Shown: positions 32,796 through 41,784 of the stretch, one piece after another
Position numbering within the stretch: the first letter of the stretch is position 1
Layout: every line of letters begins with the position of its first letter
NCBI RefSeq assembly: GCF_022369515.1
Contig: NZ_CP059724.1
Location: 1,302,001-1,366,000, forward strand
Length of the DNA stretch: 64,000 bases
Direction of reading: 5' to 3'
Source of the DNA: Paenibacillus sp. 19GGS1-52
GTDB lineage: Bacteria > Bacillota > Bacilli > Paenibacillales > Paenibacillaceae
Notes under the pieces: model-generated
The model's database searches: none
Told to the model about the DNA's origin: nothing
The model's input: the letters and a program-made list of their open reading frames with translations, nothing else
Made by a program: the position numbers and the translations under genes

Positions 32796-34865
32796 GTGAA
32801 GAGGTTCGGTAAATTGGGCTCGCAACCCGACAGAACTCTTACAACCACCCTAGATCTGCGGATTAATCTATTTTTCTTCAGTACATTTTTTATATTTTGC
32901 GTTATTATTGTACGTTTGGCTGGACTACAGTTCGTTGAAGGCCCTACACTAACGGAGGTAGAGACCAACAGGGAGACCAAGAATGCTCCACTTGCTGCTA
33001 TGCGAGGGATCATCTACGCTGCCGGAGGTGAGAAGATTGCTTATTCTACTCCTGTTCAATCGCTTTATATTACGCTAACTAATGAATATACAGCGAAGTC
33101 TACCGATAAAGAAACAGGCAAGGTTGCTTTTACTGAGGCAGCTATGATCAAAGCTAATGCGCTGGCAGATAGACTGGTAACTGATTTTTCTAAATATGGC
33201 GACCCTAATGCACCAAAACTTACCCGTCAGGAAGTCAAAGCATCACTGGACTTGGAGTTTAAGAAATATCTTGGCTATATCCCTCGCCGAATAAAGGCAG
33301 GTTTGACTTCTCAAGAAGTAGCCTATTTCATGGAACATAAGAATCAATATCCAGGACTTTCTATCGTTGAAGAAAGCTTGCGCCATTACGATAAGAATAC
33401 TGTAGCGGTGCAGACTGTGGGTTTTATCAAGCCCTTTAAATCAACTGAGGATTTGGCTGTTTATCAGAATATTCGCAGTGCTATGAAGAAAATCAATTCT
33501 TCTCCCGGCTTATCCTATAAAGTTGATGAATTTGTTGGATTCGATGGTCTTGAACTGCAGTATCAAAGAGAACTGCGGGGAGAAAATGGCTATCAGGTCG
33601 TATCTGTTACTCCACAGAACATGGCAGAGAAGGTAGAGAAAGTGGTTGCCCCTGTAAAGGGTAAAGATATCTGGATGACCATTAACATGAATATACAACT
33701 GAAGACAGAGCAGGCGATTACCGAACAGATTAAATGGCTGCATACTAATGCTGTTCAAGGGAAGACCCATCCAGATGCCTTGACAGGGTATGCCGTAGCC
33801 ATGGAAGTCGATACGGGTAATGTTATCACGATGGCCAGTATGCCGGATTATGATACGAATGTATGGATCGCAGACTCTTTTCCAACCGAAATCTGGAACA
33901 AAATTATAAATAATTACCAGAATGGTACAATAACCTCAATTCAATCCGGCAGTTCAGGCCATGATATCAGATCCGTGCCGTTTCTTGGCTCCACGATCAA
34001 GCCGTTAAGTGTGCTGATTGGTTTAAATGAGGGCTTTTTCACAACATCGACTACGTATAAGGATAAGGGAATTGCTTATTTCGGTAAAGATGATAAATCA
34101 TCCGTGCGAAATTCATCTGGTCACGTTTATGGCCCCATGGACCCCGCCAAAGCGATTGAGAACTCCTCTAATGTTTTTATGGTGGATATGGTTGGCAAGC
34201 AGCTGTACTTGAAATATCAGGATAAAGGTGTCGAAGTCTGGGACAAGTATATGAAGGATTTTGGTCTGGGTGTATCCACACAAAGCGGTCTGCCTAAGGA
34301 AGCAGCAGGTATAATTGGCTATAAAGATATAACGGCTGCAGGCAGTTCACAGGCTGCGCTAGTCTATGCTTCCTTCGGCCAACAAGCTGGATATACAACA
34401 CTGCAACTGGCCCAATATGCTTCAACGCTTGCCAATGAAGGAATACGTATTAAGCCGCAGCTAGTTAGTAAGATAACAGATGCGCAAGGCAATGTAGTGA
34501 AAGAATTCCAACGTGAAGTGCTGAATAAAGTCACGTTTGCCCCTTCCTATTGGAAAGAGGTTAAACAAGGCATGAACAGTAAAGTCAGTGCCTTTGATGA
34601 CTTTCCGTATGATTTTGCCCGTAAGACGGGTACTTCACAACAGATGGCGGATCGTGAGCTACGTGACAATGGAGTCTTTATTGCATATGCTCCACGTGAT
34701 AAACCTAAGCTGGCCGTAGCGGTTATAATACCAGAGGGAGGCTTCGGCTCTAACAGTGCAGCCCCCGTAGCCCGTAAAATATTCGATGCCTATGACTGGG
34801 AATATGGTCTGGATGGCGTGCCAAAGAAGAATCTTCAACCTGCAGTAAACGTAATTAAGGAATAA
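32796..34865 (+). CDS. Class B penicillin-binding protein (transpeptidase), copy 1
   Basis: 689 residues from the GTG at 32796. GAGGAGAG is 7 nt upstream, and the N-terminus then aligns end-to-end with copy 2. A short cytoplasmic tail and one TM helix (about 22-42, LFFFSTFFIFCVIIVRLAGL) are followed by a dimerisation domain and a transpeptidase domain with S399-TIK402 (GSTIKPLS), S457-S-N459 and K610-TG. Cross-links peptidoglycan outside the membrane in the PBP2/PbpA-PbpH manner; no PASTA domains. Copy 2 follows after 37 bp. Confidence 0.93.
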   Translation: MKRFGKLGSQPDRTLTTTLDLRINLFFFSTFFIFCVIIVRLAGLQFVEGPTLTEVETNRETKNAPLAAMRGIIYAAGGEKIAYSTPVQSLYITLTNEYTAKSTDKETGKVAFTEAAMIKANALADRLVTDFSKYGDPNAPKLTRQEVKASLDLEFKKYLGYIPRRIKAGLTSQEVAYFMEHKNQYPGLSIVEESLRHYDKNTVAVQTVGFIKPFKSTEDLAVYQNIRSAMKKINSSPGLSYKVDEFVGFDGLELQYQRELRGENGYQVVSVTPQNMAEKVEKVVAPVKGKDIWMTINMNIQLKTEQAITEQIKWLHTNAVQGKTHPDALTGYAVAMEVDTGNVITMASMPDYDTNVWIADSFPTEIWNKIINNYQNGTITSIQSGSSGHDIRSVPFLGSTIKPLSVLIGLNEGFFTTSTTYKDKGIAYFGKDDKSSVRNSSGHVYGPMDPAKAIENSSNVFMVDMVGKQLYLKYQDKGVEVWDKYMKDFGLGVSTQSGLPKEAAGIIGYKDITAAGSSQAALVYASFGQQAGYTTLQLAQYASTLANEGIRIKPQLVSKITDAQGNVVKEFQREVLNKVTFAPSYWKEVKQGMNSKVSAFDDFPYDFARKTGTSQQMADRELRDNGVFIAYAPRDKPKLAVAVIIPEGGFGSNSAAPVARKIFDAYDWEYGLDGVPKKNLQPAVNVIKE

Positions 34866-34902
34866 TAAATATATTATTTTAGAGTTAAAGGAGAGAAAAA
34901 CT

Positions 34903-37038
34903 GTGAGTGTTTTCCGAAAGCAGGCCTCACCTCCAGACGAGTCTGACAACAAAAGTTCCCTTGGCCTGCGGATCAACGTGTTTTTCTTCAGCACGTTTGT
35001 TATATTCTGTGTCATTATTATACGCCTTGCAGTGCTTCAATTCGTAGAAGGGCCTACGCTAACTGATGTTGAGACTAGTCGTGACACCAAAAATGTACCG
35101 CTGGCCTCTATGCGTGGTGTGATTTATGCAGCCGGTGGTGAGAAATTAGCGTATTCGACACCTGTTCAGTCGCTATACATTACCTTGACCAAAGAATATA
35201 CAGCAAAGGTCACTGATAAGAATACGGGTGTAACTACCCTTTCGCCAGATGCTAAAGCTAAGTCAGAGGCACTGGCAGCCAGTCTGGTAGCCGACTTTAA
35301 TAAGTATGGCGATCCAAACGCGAAGAAGTTGACCAAAGAAGATATCATCGAAACGATGGATTTGGATTTTCGTAAATCTCTGGGTTATATGGCTCGGCGG
35401 ATTAAGGCGGGTCTGACCTCCAAAGAAGTGGCCTATTTCATGGAGCATAAGGATGACTATCCGGGACTTGAGATTGTGGAGGAAAGCACCCGCCATTATG
35501 ATACAGATACGGTTGCAGTACAGACCGTTGGTTATATCAAGCCTTTTAAATCCTCCAGCAGTTTGGATATTTATCAGAATATTATTAATGCGATGAAGAA
35601 CACTCAGGACCCAGGTCTAACCTACAAAGATGATGAATTTGTTGGGTTTGACGGTCTGGAACTGCAATATCAAAGAGATCTTCGTGGACAGAATGGCTAT
35701 CAGGAAATCTCTGTTAATCCGCAGAACATGGCGGAGAAGATCGAGAAGGTAGTTCCACCTGTAAAGGGCAACGATGTCTGGACGACGATTAATAAGAATA
35801 TTCAACTCAAGACGGAGCAAGCAATAACGGAGCAGATTAGTTGGCTCCATTCGCATGCTGTACAGGGCAAGACTCATCCGGATGCTTTGACTGGCTATGC
35901 AGTAGCAATGGAAGTGGATACAGGTAATATAGTAGCTATGGCAAGTATGCCGGACTATGATACAAACATTTGGACCACTGGTTCATTGCCGACAGACGTC
36001 TGGAACGATATTATTAACAATTACCAGAACGGAACGATTAATCCTATTTCTTCGGGAACTTCAGGAAATGGCTTGAGATCCGTACTGTTGATGGGTTCAA
36101 CCATTAAACCGCTCAGCGTGCTTGTTGGATTAAATGAAGGTTTCTTTACGACCACCAGCGGGTATTCAGATAAAGGATTCGCCACTTTCGGTAAAGCGGG
36201 ACATGAGACGAAGGTGAGAAATTCTTCAGGACATGTATATGGATATTTGGATCCGGCTAAAGCCATTGAGAAGTCCTCAAATGTGTTTATGGTTGATATG
36301 GTTGGCAAGAAGCTTTATGAGAAATATCAGGATAAGGGTATTGATGTCTGGGATAAATATATGAAAGAGTTCGGTCTTGGCGTATCTACACAAAGTGGTC
36401 TGCCCAATGAATTCTTGGGACAGATTAACTATACCAATATTAAGGCTGCCGGTAGTTCACAGGCTGCACTCGTCTATGCTTCTTTTGGACAACAAGGTAG
36501 TTATACGGCGATGCAGCTTGCTCAGTATGCTTCTACACTTGCCAATGAAGGACAACGGATCAAACCGCAGCTGGTTAGTAAGATTACGGATGCGAATGGG
36601 AATGTAGTTCAGAAGTTCGATCGCGAAGTACTCGATGAGGTAACTACCTTTGATAAATCCTTCTGGAAAGAGATCAAGCAGGGCATGAACAGTGATGTTA
36701 CTGCATTTGCCGATTTCCCTTATGACTTTGCCCGTAAAACGGGGACCTCACAGCAGCTGGCGAAAGGTCAATTACGCGATAACGGTGTCTTCATAGCCTT
36801 TGCTCCGCGTAATCATCCGAAGCTGGCAGTAGCGGTAGTTATTCCTGAGGGTGGTTTCGGTTCCAACAGCGCTGCGCCAGTAGCGCGTAAAATATTTGAT
36901 GCTTATGATTGGGAATATGGGCTGGATGGTGTACCCAAGAAGAATCTTCAGCCTGCTACTAACGCAAATGGTGATGCTACTACTAAGAAGGGAGATAGCA
37001 CGACTACAAATGCTGCCGATACTACTAGTACTCATTAA
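34903..37038 (+). CDS. Class B penicillin-binding protein (transpeptidase), copy 2
   Basis: 711 residues. GTG start behind AAAGGAGAG. Collinear with copy 1 over nearly its whole length, with the same positions for the catalytic block (S399-TIK402), then S458-S-N460 and K612-TG. Many segments are identical at the protein level while codons differ, so the duplication is not recent. It ends with an extra Thr/Asn/Asp-rich tail absent from copy 1. Both active sites look intact. Confidence 0.93.
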   Translation: MSVFRKQASPPDESDNKSSLGLRINVFFFSTFVIFCVIIIRLAVLQFVEGPTLTDVETSRDTKNVPLASMRGVIYAAGGEKLAYSTPVQSLYITLTKEYTAKVTDKNTGVTTLSPDAKAKSEALAASLVADFNKYGDPNAKKLTKEDIIETMDLDFRKSLGYMARRIKAGLTSKEVAYFMEHKDDYPGLEIVEESTRHYDTDTVAVQTVGYIKPFKSSSSLDIYQNIINAMKNTQDPGLTYKDDEFVGFDGLELQYQRDLRGQNGYQEISVNPQNMAEKIEKVVPPVKGNDVWTTINKNIQLKTEQAITEQISWLHSHAVQGKTHPDALTGYAVAMEVDTGNIVAMASMPDYDTNIWTTGSLPTDVWNDIINNYQNGTINPISSGTSGNGLRSVLLMGSTIKPLSVLVGLNEGFFTTTSGYSDKGFATFGKAGHETKVRNSSGHVYGYLDPAKAIEKSSNVFMVDMVGKKLYEKYQDKGIDVWDKYMKEFGLGVSTQSGLPNEFLGQINYTNIKAAGSSQAALVYASFGQQGSYTAMQLAQYASTLANEGQRIKPQLVSKITDANGNVVQKFDREVLDEVTTFDKSFWKEIKQGMNSDVTAFADFPYDFARKTGTSQQLAKGQLRDNGVFIAFAPRNHPKLAVAVVIPEGGFGSNSAAPVARKIFDAYDWEYGLDGVPKKNLQPATNANGDATTKKGDSTTTNAADTTSTH

Positions 37039-37089
37039 AAATAAATAGCTACTCATAATGGAGAGCATACAAGAATGGAGGGGTGGCAA

Positions 37090-37866
37090 ATGATTGCCAA
37101 ATACCGCCTGCTTGCATTGGATATGGATGGAACATTACTGAATGATGAACAGCTGATTACCCCCGAAACGGAAAAATGGATCAAAAAGGCTGTGGAGGCA
37201 GGCGTTCATGTCTGTCTGTCTACAGGACGTGCGTTCAGAAGTGCATTACCTTATGCAGAGCAGCTTGGCTTGCAGACACCAATGGTCACCGTAAACGGCA
37301 GTGAAGTGTGGCGGGCGCCGCACGAGTTATACCGCCGTTCCCTGATGGACCCGGAGTTAGTTACACAGATGTATGAAATTGCTCAGCAATATGATATCTG
37401 GTTCTGGGCGTATTCTTTGGATGAAGTTCATAAAAGGGATAATTGGGATGGGAATGTGGAAGGCAGGGAATGGCTGAAGTTTGGTTATCAAACGGAAGAT
37501 GATGATATCCGCCATAAGCTGCTGCTGCAGCTTCAGGATATGGGGGGACTGGAAATTACAAATTCCTCCCCGTATAATCTGGAGATTAATCCACAGGGTG
37601 TGAATAAAGCGGCAGGAATACGGGAAGTCTGTCGTCTGCTGGGAATAGATATGTCTCAGGTCGTTGCTGTTGGTGATAGTCTGAATGATCTCTCGGTAAT
37701 TCAGCAGGTGGGATTAGGCGTTGCTATGGGCAATGCTCAGAAGACCGTTAAGCAAGAGGCCGATGTTGTAGTGGCCTCCAACAATGAAGACGGAATTGCC
37801 GAAGTGATCCAAAAGTATATTTTGACGGAAGCAAAGATCACTGCGGCTACTGTTACAGTGAAATAG
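37090..37866 (+). CDS. HAD-superfamily Cof-type sugar-phosphatase-like hydrolase
   Basis: 258 residues from the ATG at 37090; GGAGGGG 6 nt upstream favours it over the ATG at 37075. HAD motif I is LALDMDGTLL (nucleophile D11, D13), motif II CLSTGR, and motifs III-IV NKAAGIREV and VAVGDSLNDLSVI. The IIB cap lies between. A cytoplasmic phosphatase of sugar phosphates, flavin precursors or similar; the substrate is not determinable. Terminator follows. Confidence 0.88.
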   Translation: MIAKYRLLALDMDGTLLNDEQLITPETEKWIKKAVEAGVHVCLSTGRAFRSALPYAEQLGLQTPMVTVNGSEVWRAPHELYRRSLMDPELVTQMYEIAQQYDIWFWAYSLDEVHKRDNWDGNVEGREWLKFGYQTEDDDIRHKLLLQLQDMGGLEITNSSPYNLEINPQGVNKAAGIREVCRLLGIDMSQVVAVGDSLNDLSVIQQVGLGVAMGNAQKTVKQEADVVVASNNEDGIAEVIQKYILTEAKITAATVTVK

Positions 37867-37887
37867 TGTCTTAACAATCCTTACAAT

Positions 37888-37922
37888 GCAAAACTGGCTT
37901 ATGTTCGTGAAGCCAGTTTTGC
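37888..37922 (+). terminator. Terminator of the HAD gene
   Basis: GCAAAACTGGCTT / AAGCCAGTTTTGC, a perfect 13-bp stem. Confidence 0.75.
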
Positions 37923-38007
37923 TGTGAAATGTGCTAACAAAACTGCTATCAAAACTTAGTGTATGCTGTAGCTTATGCTATCAAAACTTTAGGAGTTGAG
38001 GGAATTG

Positions 38008-38490
38008 ATGATCCTGGGTTGGGTTCTGATTATCGCATTATTTGCGGTAGGTCTGGTCGGAGCAGTATATCCGATATTACCGGGCGCATTGGCGATTTAT
38101 CTGGCTTTTTTCGTATATGGCTGGTTCTTTTCCTTTCAATCCTTCGGAGTATGGTTCTGGATCATTCAGACGCTGATTGTTGTAGCACTCTTTGTATCTG
38201 ATTATGTCGTAGGAGCATGGGGTATCAAAAAGTTCGGTGGCTCGCGTGCTTCGGTCATTGGCAGTACAATTGGCTTGATCTTCGGTCCGTTCGTCATTCC
38301 GGCGTTTGGACTGATTCTCGGTCCGTTTATAGGTGCTTTTGTGGGTGAGTTACTAGCGGGTTCTAATCCAGGTAAAGCTGCTAAGGTGAGTGTAGGCTCA
38401 TTGTTGGGTTTGTTTAGCAGTACCGTAGTCAAAATCGTGCTGCAGGTAGTGATGGTCGTTCTCTTCTTTATCTGGATCGGCCGGTATTAA
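38008..38490 (+). CDS. DUF456-family membrane protein
   Basis: 160 residues from the ATG at 38008 (AGGAG and GAGGG just upstream; a TTG at 38005 is equally placed). Four to five hydrophobic helices with repeated glycine-rich segments (GLVGAVYPILPGALAIYLAF; GLIFGPFVIPAFGLILGPFIGAFVGELLAG), which is typical of DUF456. Function unknown. The MurJ-like gene follows 26 bp downstream in the same direction. Confidence 0.85.
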   Translation: MILGWVLIIALFAVGLVGAVYPILPGALAIYLAFFVYGWFFSFQSFGVWFWIIQTLIVVALFVSDYVVGAWGIKKFGGSRASVIGSTIGLIFGPFVIPAFGLILGPFIGAFVGELLAGSNPGKAAKVSVGSLLGLFSSTVVKIVLQVVMVVLFFIWIGRY

Positions 38491-38516
38491 ATTTACAGTG
38501 AAGAAGGCGAAATAGC

Positions 38517-40145
38517 TTGTCCAAGAAAGAATCTTTTGTAAAAGGTACGCTTATTCTGGCTGCCGCAGCTTTAGTAGCACGCGTACTCGGGCTTGCCCAG
38601 CGTGTTCCGCTGGATCATATATTCAACGATATTGGGAGAGCCTCGTTTGGGGTATCCAACAATATTTATTTGATGCTGCTAACTGTAGCGACAGCAGGCA
38701 TACCCAGCACCCTTAGTAAAATGGTATCTGAGCGTTATGCATTGGACCGTCCCGAAGAGGCAAGACAGGTGTATCATGCTGCGCTGCTGTTTTCGGTAGC
38801 AGCCGGGGTTTTCATGACTGCCTTACTGTACTTTGGAGCTCCATTCTATGCAACCCATATCGCTGATGTTCCTGAATCGGCAATGGCAGTTAGAGCCATT
38901 GCACCTGCACTACTGCTGTTTCCCGCCATTGCAATGATGCGCGGCTATTTTCAGGGTCGCAATAATATGATGGCTGGTGGTATATCACAGATCGTGGAGC
39001 AAGTTGCCCGCGTATTTACTGCCATTCTTATTGCTTTCATTTTGCTGCAGCAGGGCTATAGTAATACGACTCTTGCGGCTGGTGCATCTTTTGGTAGTGT
39101 ACTAGGCAGTATTGCAGCCTTTGGTGTGATGATTTATTTTGCAGTAAAACTGCGTCGGCAAGATAAGGAACAAGGGTTAAATTATGATTCTGCACAAAAA
39201 ATGCCCATGTGGTCTATTTACAAAGATATCTTCACTCTATCTATTCCGATCGTACTCTCATCTCTTACGATTCCTGTAGTGAATGTTATTGATACCTCGC
39301 TGGCAGTTCCGCTGCTAATCGACCAGATTGGGCGGGCTGATGCAACGGCAGCGCTTGGTATACTAACCACTCGCGCTCAGAGTGTGGCGGGTATCCCTCC
39401 TGTTCTGGCTATTGCGCTTGGCACTTCGCTGATTCCGATAATTTCAGCTGCCTTTGCCCGTCGTGACGAGGTTCATCTCAAACGACAAATCACACTGGCC
39501 TTACGCATCTCTATCTTGACAGGAATGCCGATTGTAATTGCACTGTCTGTGGCTGCATACTCTGTCAATGGTCTCCTGTTTAGTGGATTGGGAGGCAGCG
39601 GCATTGTAGCCATGCTAACGATTGGAACTATATTCCAGATCACGATGATGACAACCAACTCGATCCTCTTGGGTATGGGAAAGTCACGCATTTCCATGTT
39701 TTATGTGCTAGCCGGTATTATTGTTAAACTTATAGCGAGTTTTTTCCTAAGCAAGGTGTTTGGTATTTACGGAATTATTGGAGCGACCGCTCTGTGCTTC
39801 GTAGTCATTACCTTACTTAATTTACGTATGCTGAAATCGATCGTGCCCTTTGAGATTATGGGTAAGCGCTGGGGCGGTTTTGCTGTTGCGGTACTGGCGT
39901 CTGGCGGGATTGGTTATGGCCTTAACGAAGCTGGTATTATGATGACACAGCTGATGCCTGCACGCGTGGCGTTTCTCATTACTTGTCTTGTGGTGGGAGT
40001 GGCGGTTGTGGTTATCTATCTGGTGCTGCTCATCGTGCTGGGTGTGCTTAGCAGACAAGAGGTTGCCAGCTATCCACGTGCGCTCCAAAAGCTGTTGAAA
40101 CCCCTTATGAAGCTGCAGCCTGAACGTGTTCGGGCGCGAGAATAA
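38517..40145 (+). CDS. MurJ/SpoVB-type lipid flippase (MOP superfamily, YtgP-like)
   Basis: 542 residues, about 14 helices. The start (FVKGTLILAAAALVARVLGL), TAGIPSTLSKMVSERYA and MRGYFQGRNNMMAGGISQIVEQVARV are characteristic of the MOP flippases that move lipid II or related polyprenyl-linked precursors. By length and motifs it resembles B. subtilis YtgP (MurJ). The SpoVB paralogue is the alternative. TTG start. Follows the tandem PBPs by 1.5 kb, consistent with a cell-wall neighbourhood. Confidence 0.85.
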   Translation: MSKKESFVKGTLILAAAALVARVLGLAQRVPLDHIFNDIGRASFGVSNNIYLMLLTVATAGIPSTLSKMVSERYALDRPEEARQVYHAALLFSVAAGVFMTALLYFGAPFYATHIADVPESAMAVRAIAPALLLFPAIAMMRGYFQGRNNMMAGGISQIVEQVARVFTAILIAFILLQQGYSNTTLAAGASFGSVLGSIAAFGVMIYFAVKLRRQDKEQGLNYDSAQKMPMWSIYKDIFTLSIPIVLSSLTIPVVNVIDTSLAVPLLIDQIGRADATAALGILTTRAQSVAGIPPVLAIALGTSLIPIISAAFARRDEVHLKRQITLALRISILTGMPIVIALSVAAYSVNGLLFSGLGGSGIVAMLTIGTIFQITMMTTNSILLGMGKSRISMFYVLAGIIVKLIASFFLSKVFGIYGIIGATALCFVVITLLNLRMLKSIVPFEIMGKRWGGFAVAVLASGGIGYGLNEAGIMMTQLMPARVAFLITCLVVGVAVVVIYLVLLIVLGVLSRQEVASYPRALQKLLKPLMKLQPERVRARE

Positions 40146-40220
40146 GTTGACTTCCGTTGTACATTTTGCTTCACTTAAGAGGACAGGAAATAGACTGCTG
40201 AAGAAGGGACTGGATAATGC

Positions 40221-40565
40221 ATGGATAAGATTAGTTCTCCCGCTGAATTTCAGGTAGCTACTCAATCCCCCCGTCTAACGGTGGCGGTATTTAAGGCGGA
40301 TTGGTGCTCCGATTGTAAATTTATTGATCCCTTTATGCCTGAGCTTGAACAGAATTACACAGGCCGGCTTACCTTGGTTGAAGTTGATGTTGACGCTGTT
40401 GGAGATGTCAGCCAGAAACAGAATATTCTGGGTATTCCCAGTTTTGTAGCCTATACAGACGGGCGGGAGCTTGTCAGGTTCGTCAACAAGCTACGCAAAT
40501 CCCGTGAAGAGATTGAGAATTTCCTGAACACTGCGCTTGATGTTTACCAGAGCATTCACAAATAA
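40221..40565 (+). CDS. Thioredoxin-like protein
   Basis: 114 residues with a thioredoxin fold. The active site is WCSDC (C29, C32), and the cis-proline loop is ILGIPSFVAYTDG. The unusual CSDC dipeptide differs from the CGPC of TrxA at 62 kb, so a different redox potential or partner is likely (YtpP-like by resemblance). Moderate RBS. It ends before a terminator and R1 copy E. Confidence 0.85.
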   Translation: MDKISSPAEFQVATQSPRLTVAVFKADWCSDCKFIDPFMPELEQNYTGRLTLVEVDVDAVGDVSQKQNILGIPSFVAYTDGRELVRFVNKLRKSREEIENFLNTALDVYQSIHK

Positions 40566-40573
40566 ATTTCATT

Positions 40574-40614
40574 ACACCGCTTTCGCCCGTTAGAGCAGAA
40601 ACGGTGTTTTTTTT
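40574..40614 (+). terminator. Terminator of the thioredoxin-like gene
   Basis: ACACCG / CGGTGT stem extended by TTTC/GAAA, then eight T. R1 copy E starts two bases later. Confidence 0.7.
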
Positions 40615-40615
40615 G

Positions 40616-40715
40616 GAATATAAGAATTTATATGCTTCACGCAATAATTTATCCTTATATTTCTCGAAGAAACGGGTACCGTCCATATAAAGGACGGCGA
40701 AGCCGTTTCATTTTG
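40616..40715 (+). repeat. R1 dispersed structured repeat, copy E
   Basis: A full copy with left arm GAATATAAGAATTTAT, inner stem CCGTCC/GGACGG and outer stem GAAGAAACGG/CCGTTTCATT. It lies directly after a terminator T-run and upstream of ctaA. Confidence 0.85.
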
Positions 40716-40778
40716 AACCACAGCTCGTGCCTGTTTCGGTTATAATAGGAACAAATCATGATACAGCGGGTGATAACA

Positions 40779-41708
40779 ATGACAATGAATCAGTTAAAAT
40801 GGCTTAGTTACACAACCTGTCTTATCATGTTCCTGGCTCTGCTGGGAGGAGCGATTGTAACAAAGACGGGTTCAGGATTGGAATGTGGAAATGAATGGCC
40901 ACTTTGTCACGGAAAGCTGGTTCCGGCTTACACCTTAGGTTCAATGATTGAATACACACACCGCTTGTTCAGTGGGCTGGCAGGTTTATTGTCTCTTGCT
41001 TCTGCAGTTGCCTTTTGGCGTTATGCGCGTAAGCGGCGTGATTTACGGGTCTATTCCGTTCTGACTTTGTTATTTGTAGTAGTCCAGGCAGGTATGGGAG
41101 CGCTTGCAGTGGTCAAATCCCAATCAGCTGCTGTAATGGCGTTGCATATGGGGTTTTCTCTGATTGCTTTTGCGAGTGCGCTGATGCTGGCGCTTGGAAC
41201 GAAAAGAATGCAGGAAGCGGGAGAACACGATAATCGGCTCACCAGAGTGCCAGTAAGTCCTGCTTTCCGCAACTTAACGTGGATCACGGCGTTATATTCT
41301 TATATCGTCGTTTATATTGGGGCCTATGTAAGCCATACAAGTTCACAGGGTGGGTGCACCGGTTGGCCTCTATGTAACGGAGAGTGGATACCGGAGCTTT
41401 CTGGTGGGGTTGGTATTGTATTTATGCACCGGATTGCAGCCCTGCTCTTATTCGTTCTGATCGCGGTGCTTGGGCATCTAGCTTTCTGGAAACATAAGGA
41501 TCATCCAGAACTGAGAACTTTAGGCGTCTGTGCCGTTCTGTTATGTCTGATGCAGGTACTTAGCGGTGCCGCTGTTGTCTATACCTTATATAACGAGCAA
41601 TTGTATATTTTTGCGGCCTTGGCTCATATTTTGCTCATTGCCGGATTATTCGGAGTTCTATGTTATATGAGCGTTCGGGTATGGCAGTTGGGTAGAAGTG
41701 AGCAATAA
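40779..41708 (+). CDS. ctaA: Haem A synthase
   Basis: 309 residues from the ATG at 40779 (GCGGGTGA upstream); eight membrane helices. Oxidises haem O to haem A. Haem-ligand histidines are seen in EYTHRLFSG, ALHMGFS, FMHRIAA and ALAHILLI. The extracytoplasmic cysteine pairs are in GLECGNEWPLC and GGCTGWPLC, as in Bacillus-type CtaA. Partner of CtaB at 27 kb, here 12.5 kb away rather than adjacent and divergent as in B. subtilis. Confidence 0.95.
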   Translation: MTMNQLKWLSYTTCLIMFLALLGGAIVTKTGSGLECGNEWPLCHGKLVPAYTLGSMIEYTHRLFSGLAGLLSLASAVAFWRYARKRRDLRVYSVLTLLFVVVQAGMGALAVVKSQSAAVMALHMGFSLIAFASALMLALGTKRMQEAGEHDNRLTRVPVSPAFRNLTWITALYSYIVVYIGAYVSHTSSQGGCTGWPLCNGEWIPELSGGVGIVFMHRIAALLLFVLIAVLGHLAFWKHKDHPELRTLGVCAVLLCLMQVLSGAAVVYTLYNEQLYIFAALAHILLIAGLFGVLCYMSVRVWQLGRSEQ

Positions 41709-41784
41709 TCTTATTGATCAAGATAGGCCGACAGCCCCTTTTGGATAGGCCGTGGATAGAGTCGGTTGGAGGAGGAACAATAGT

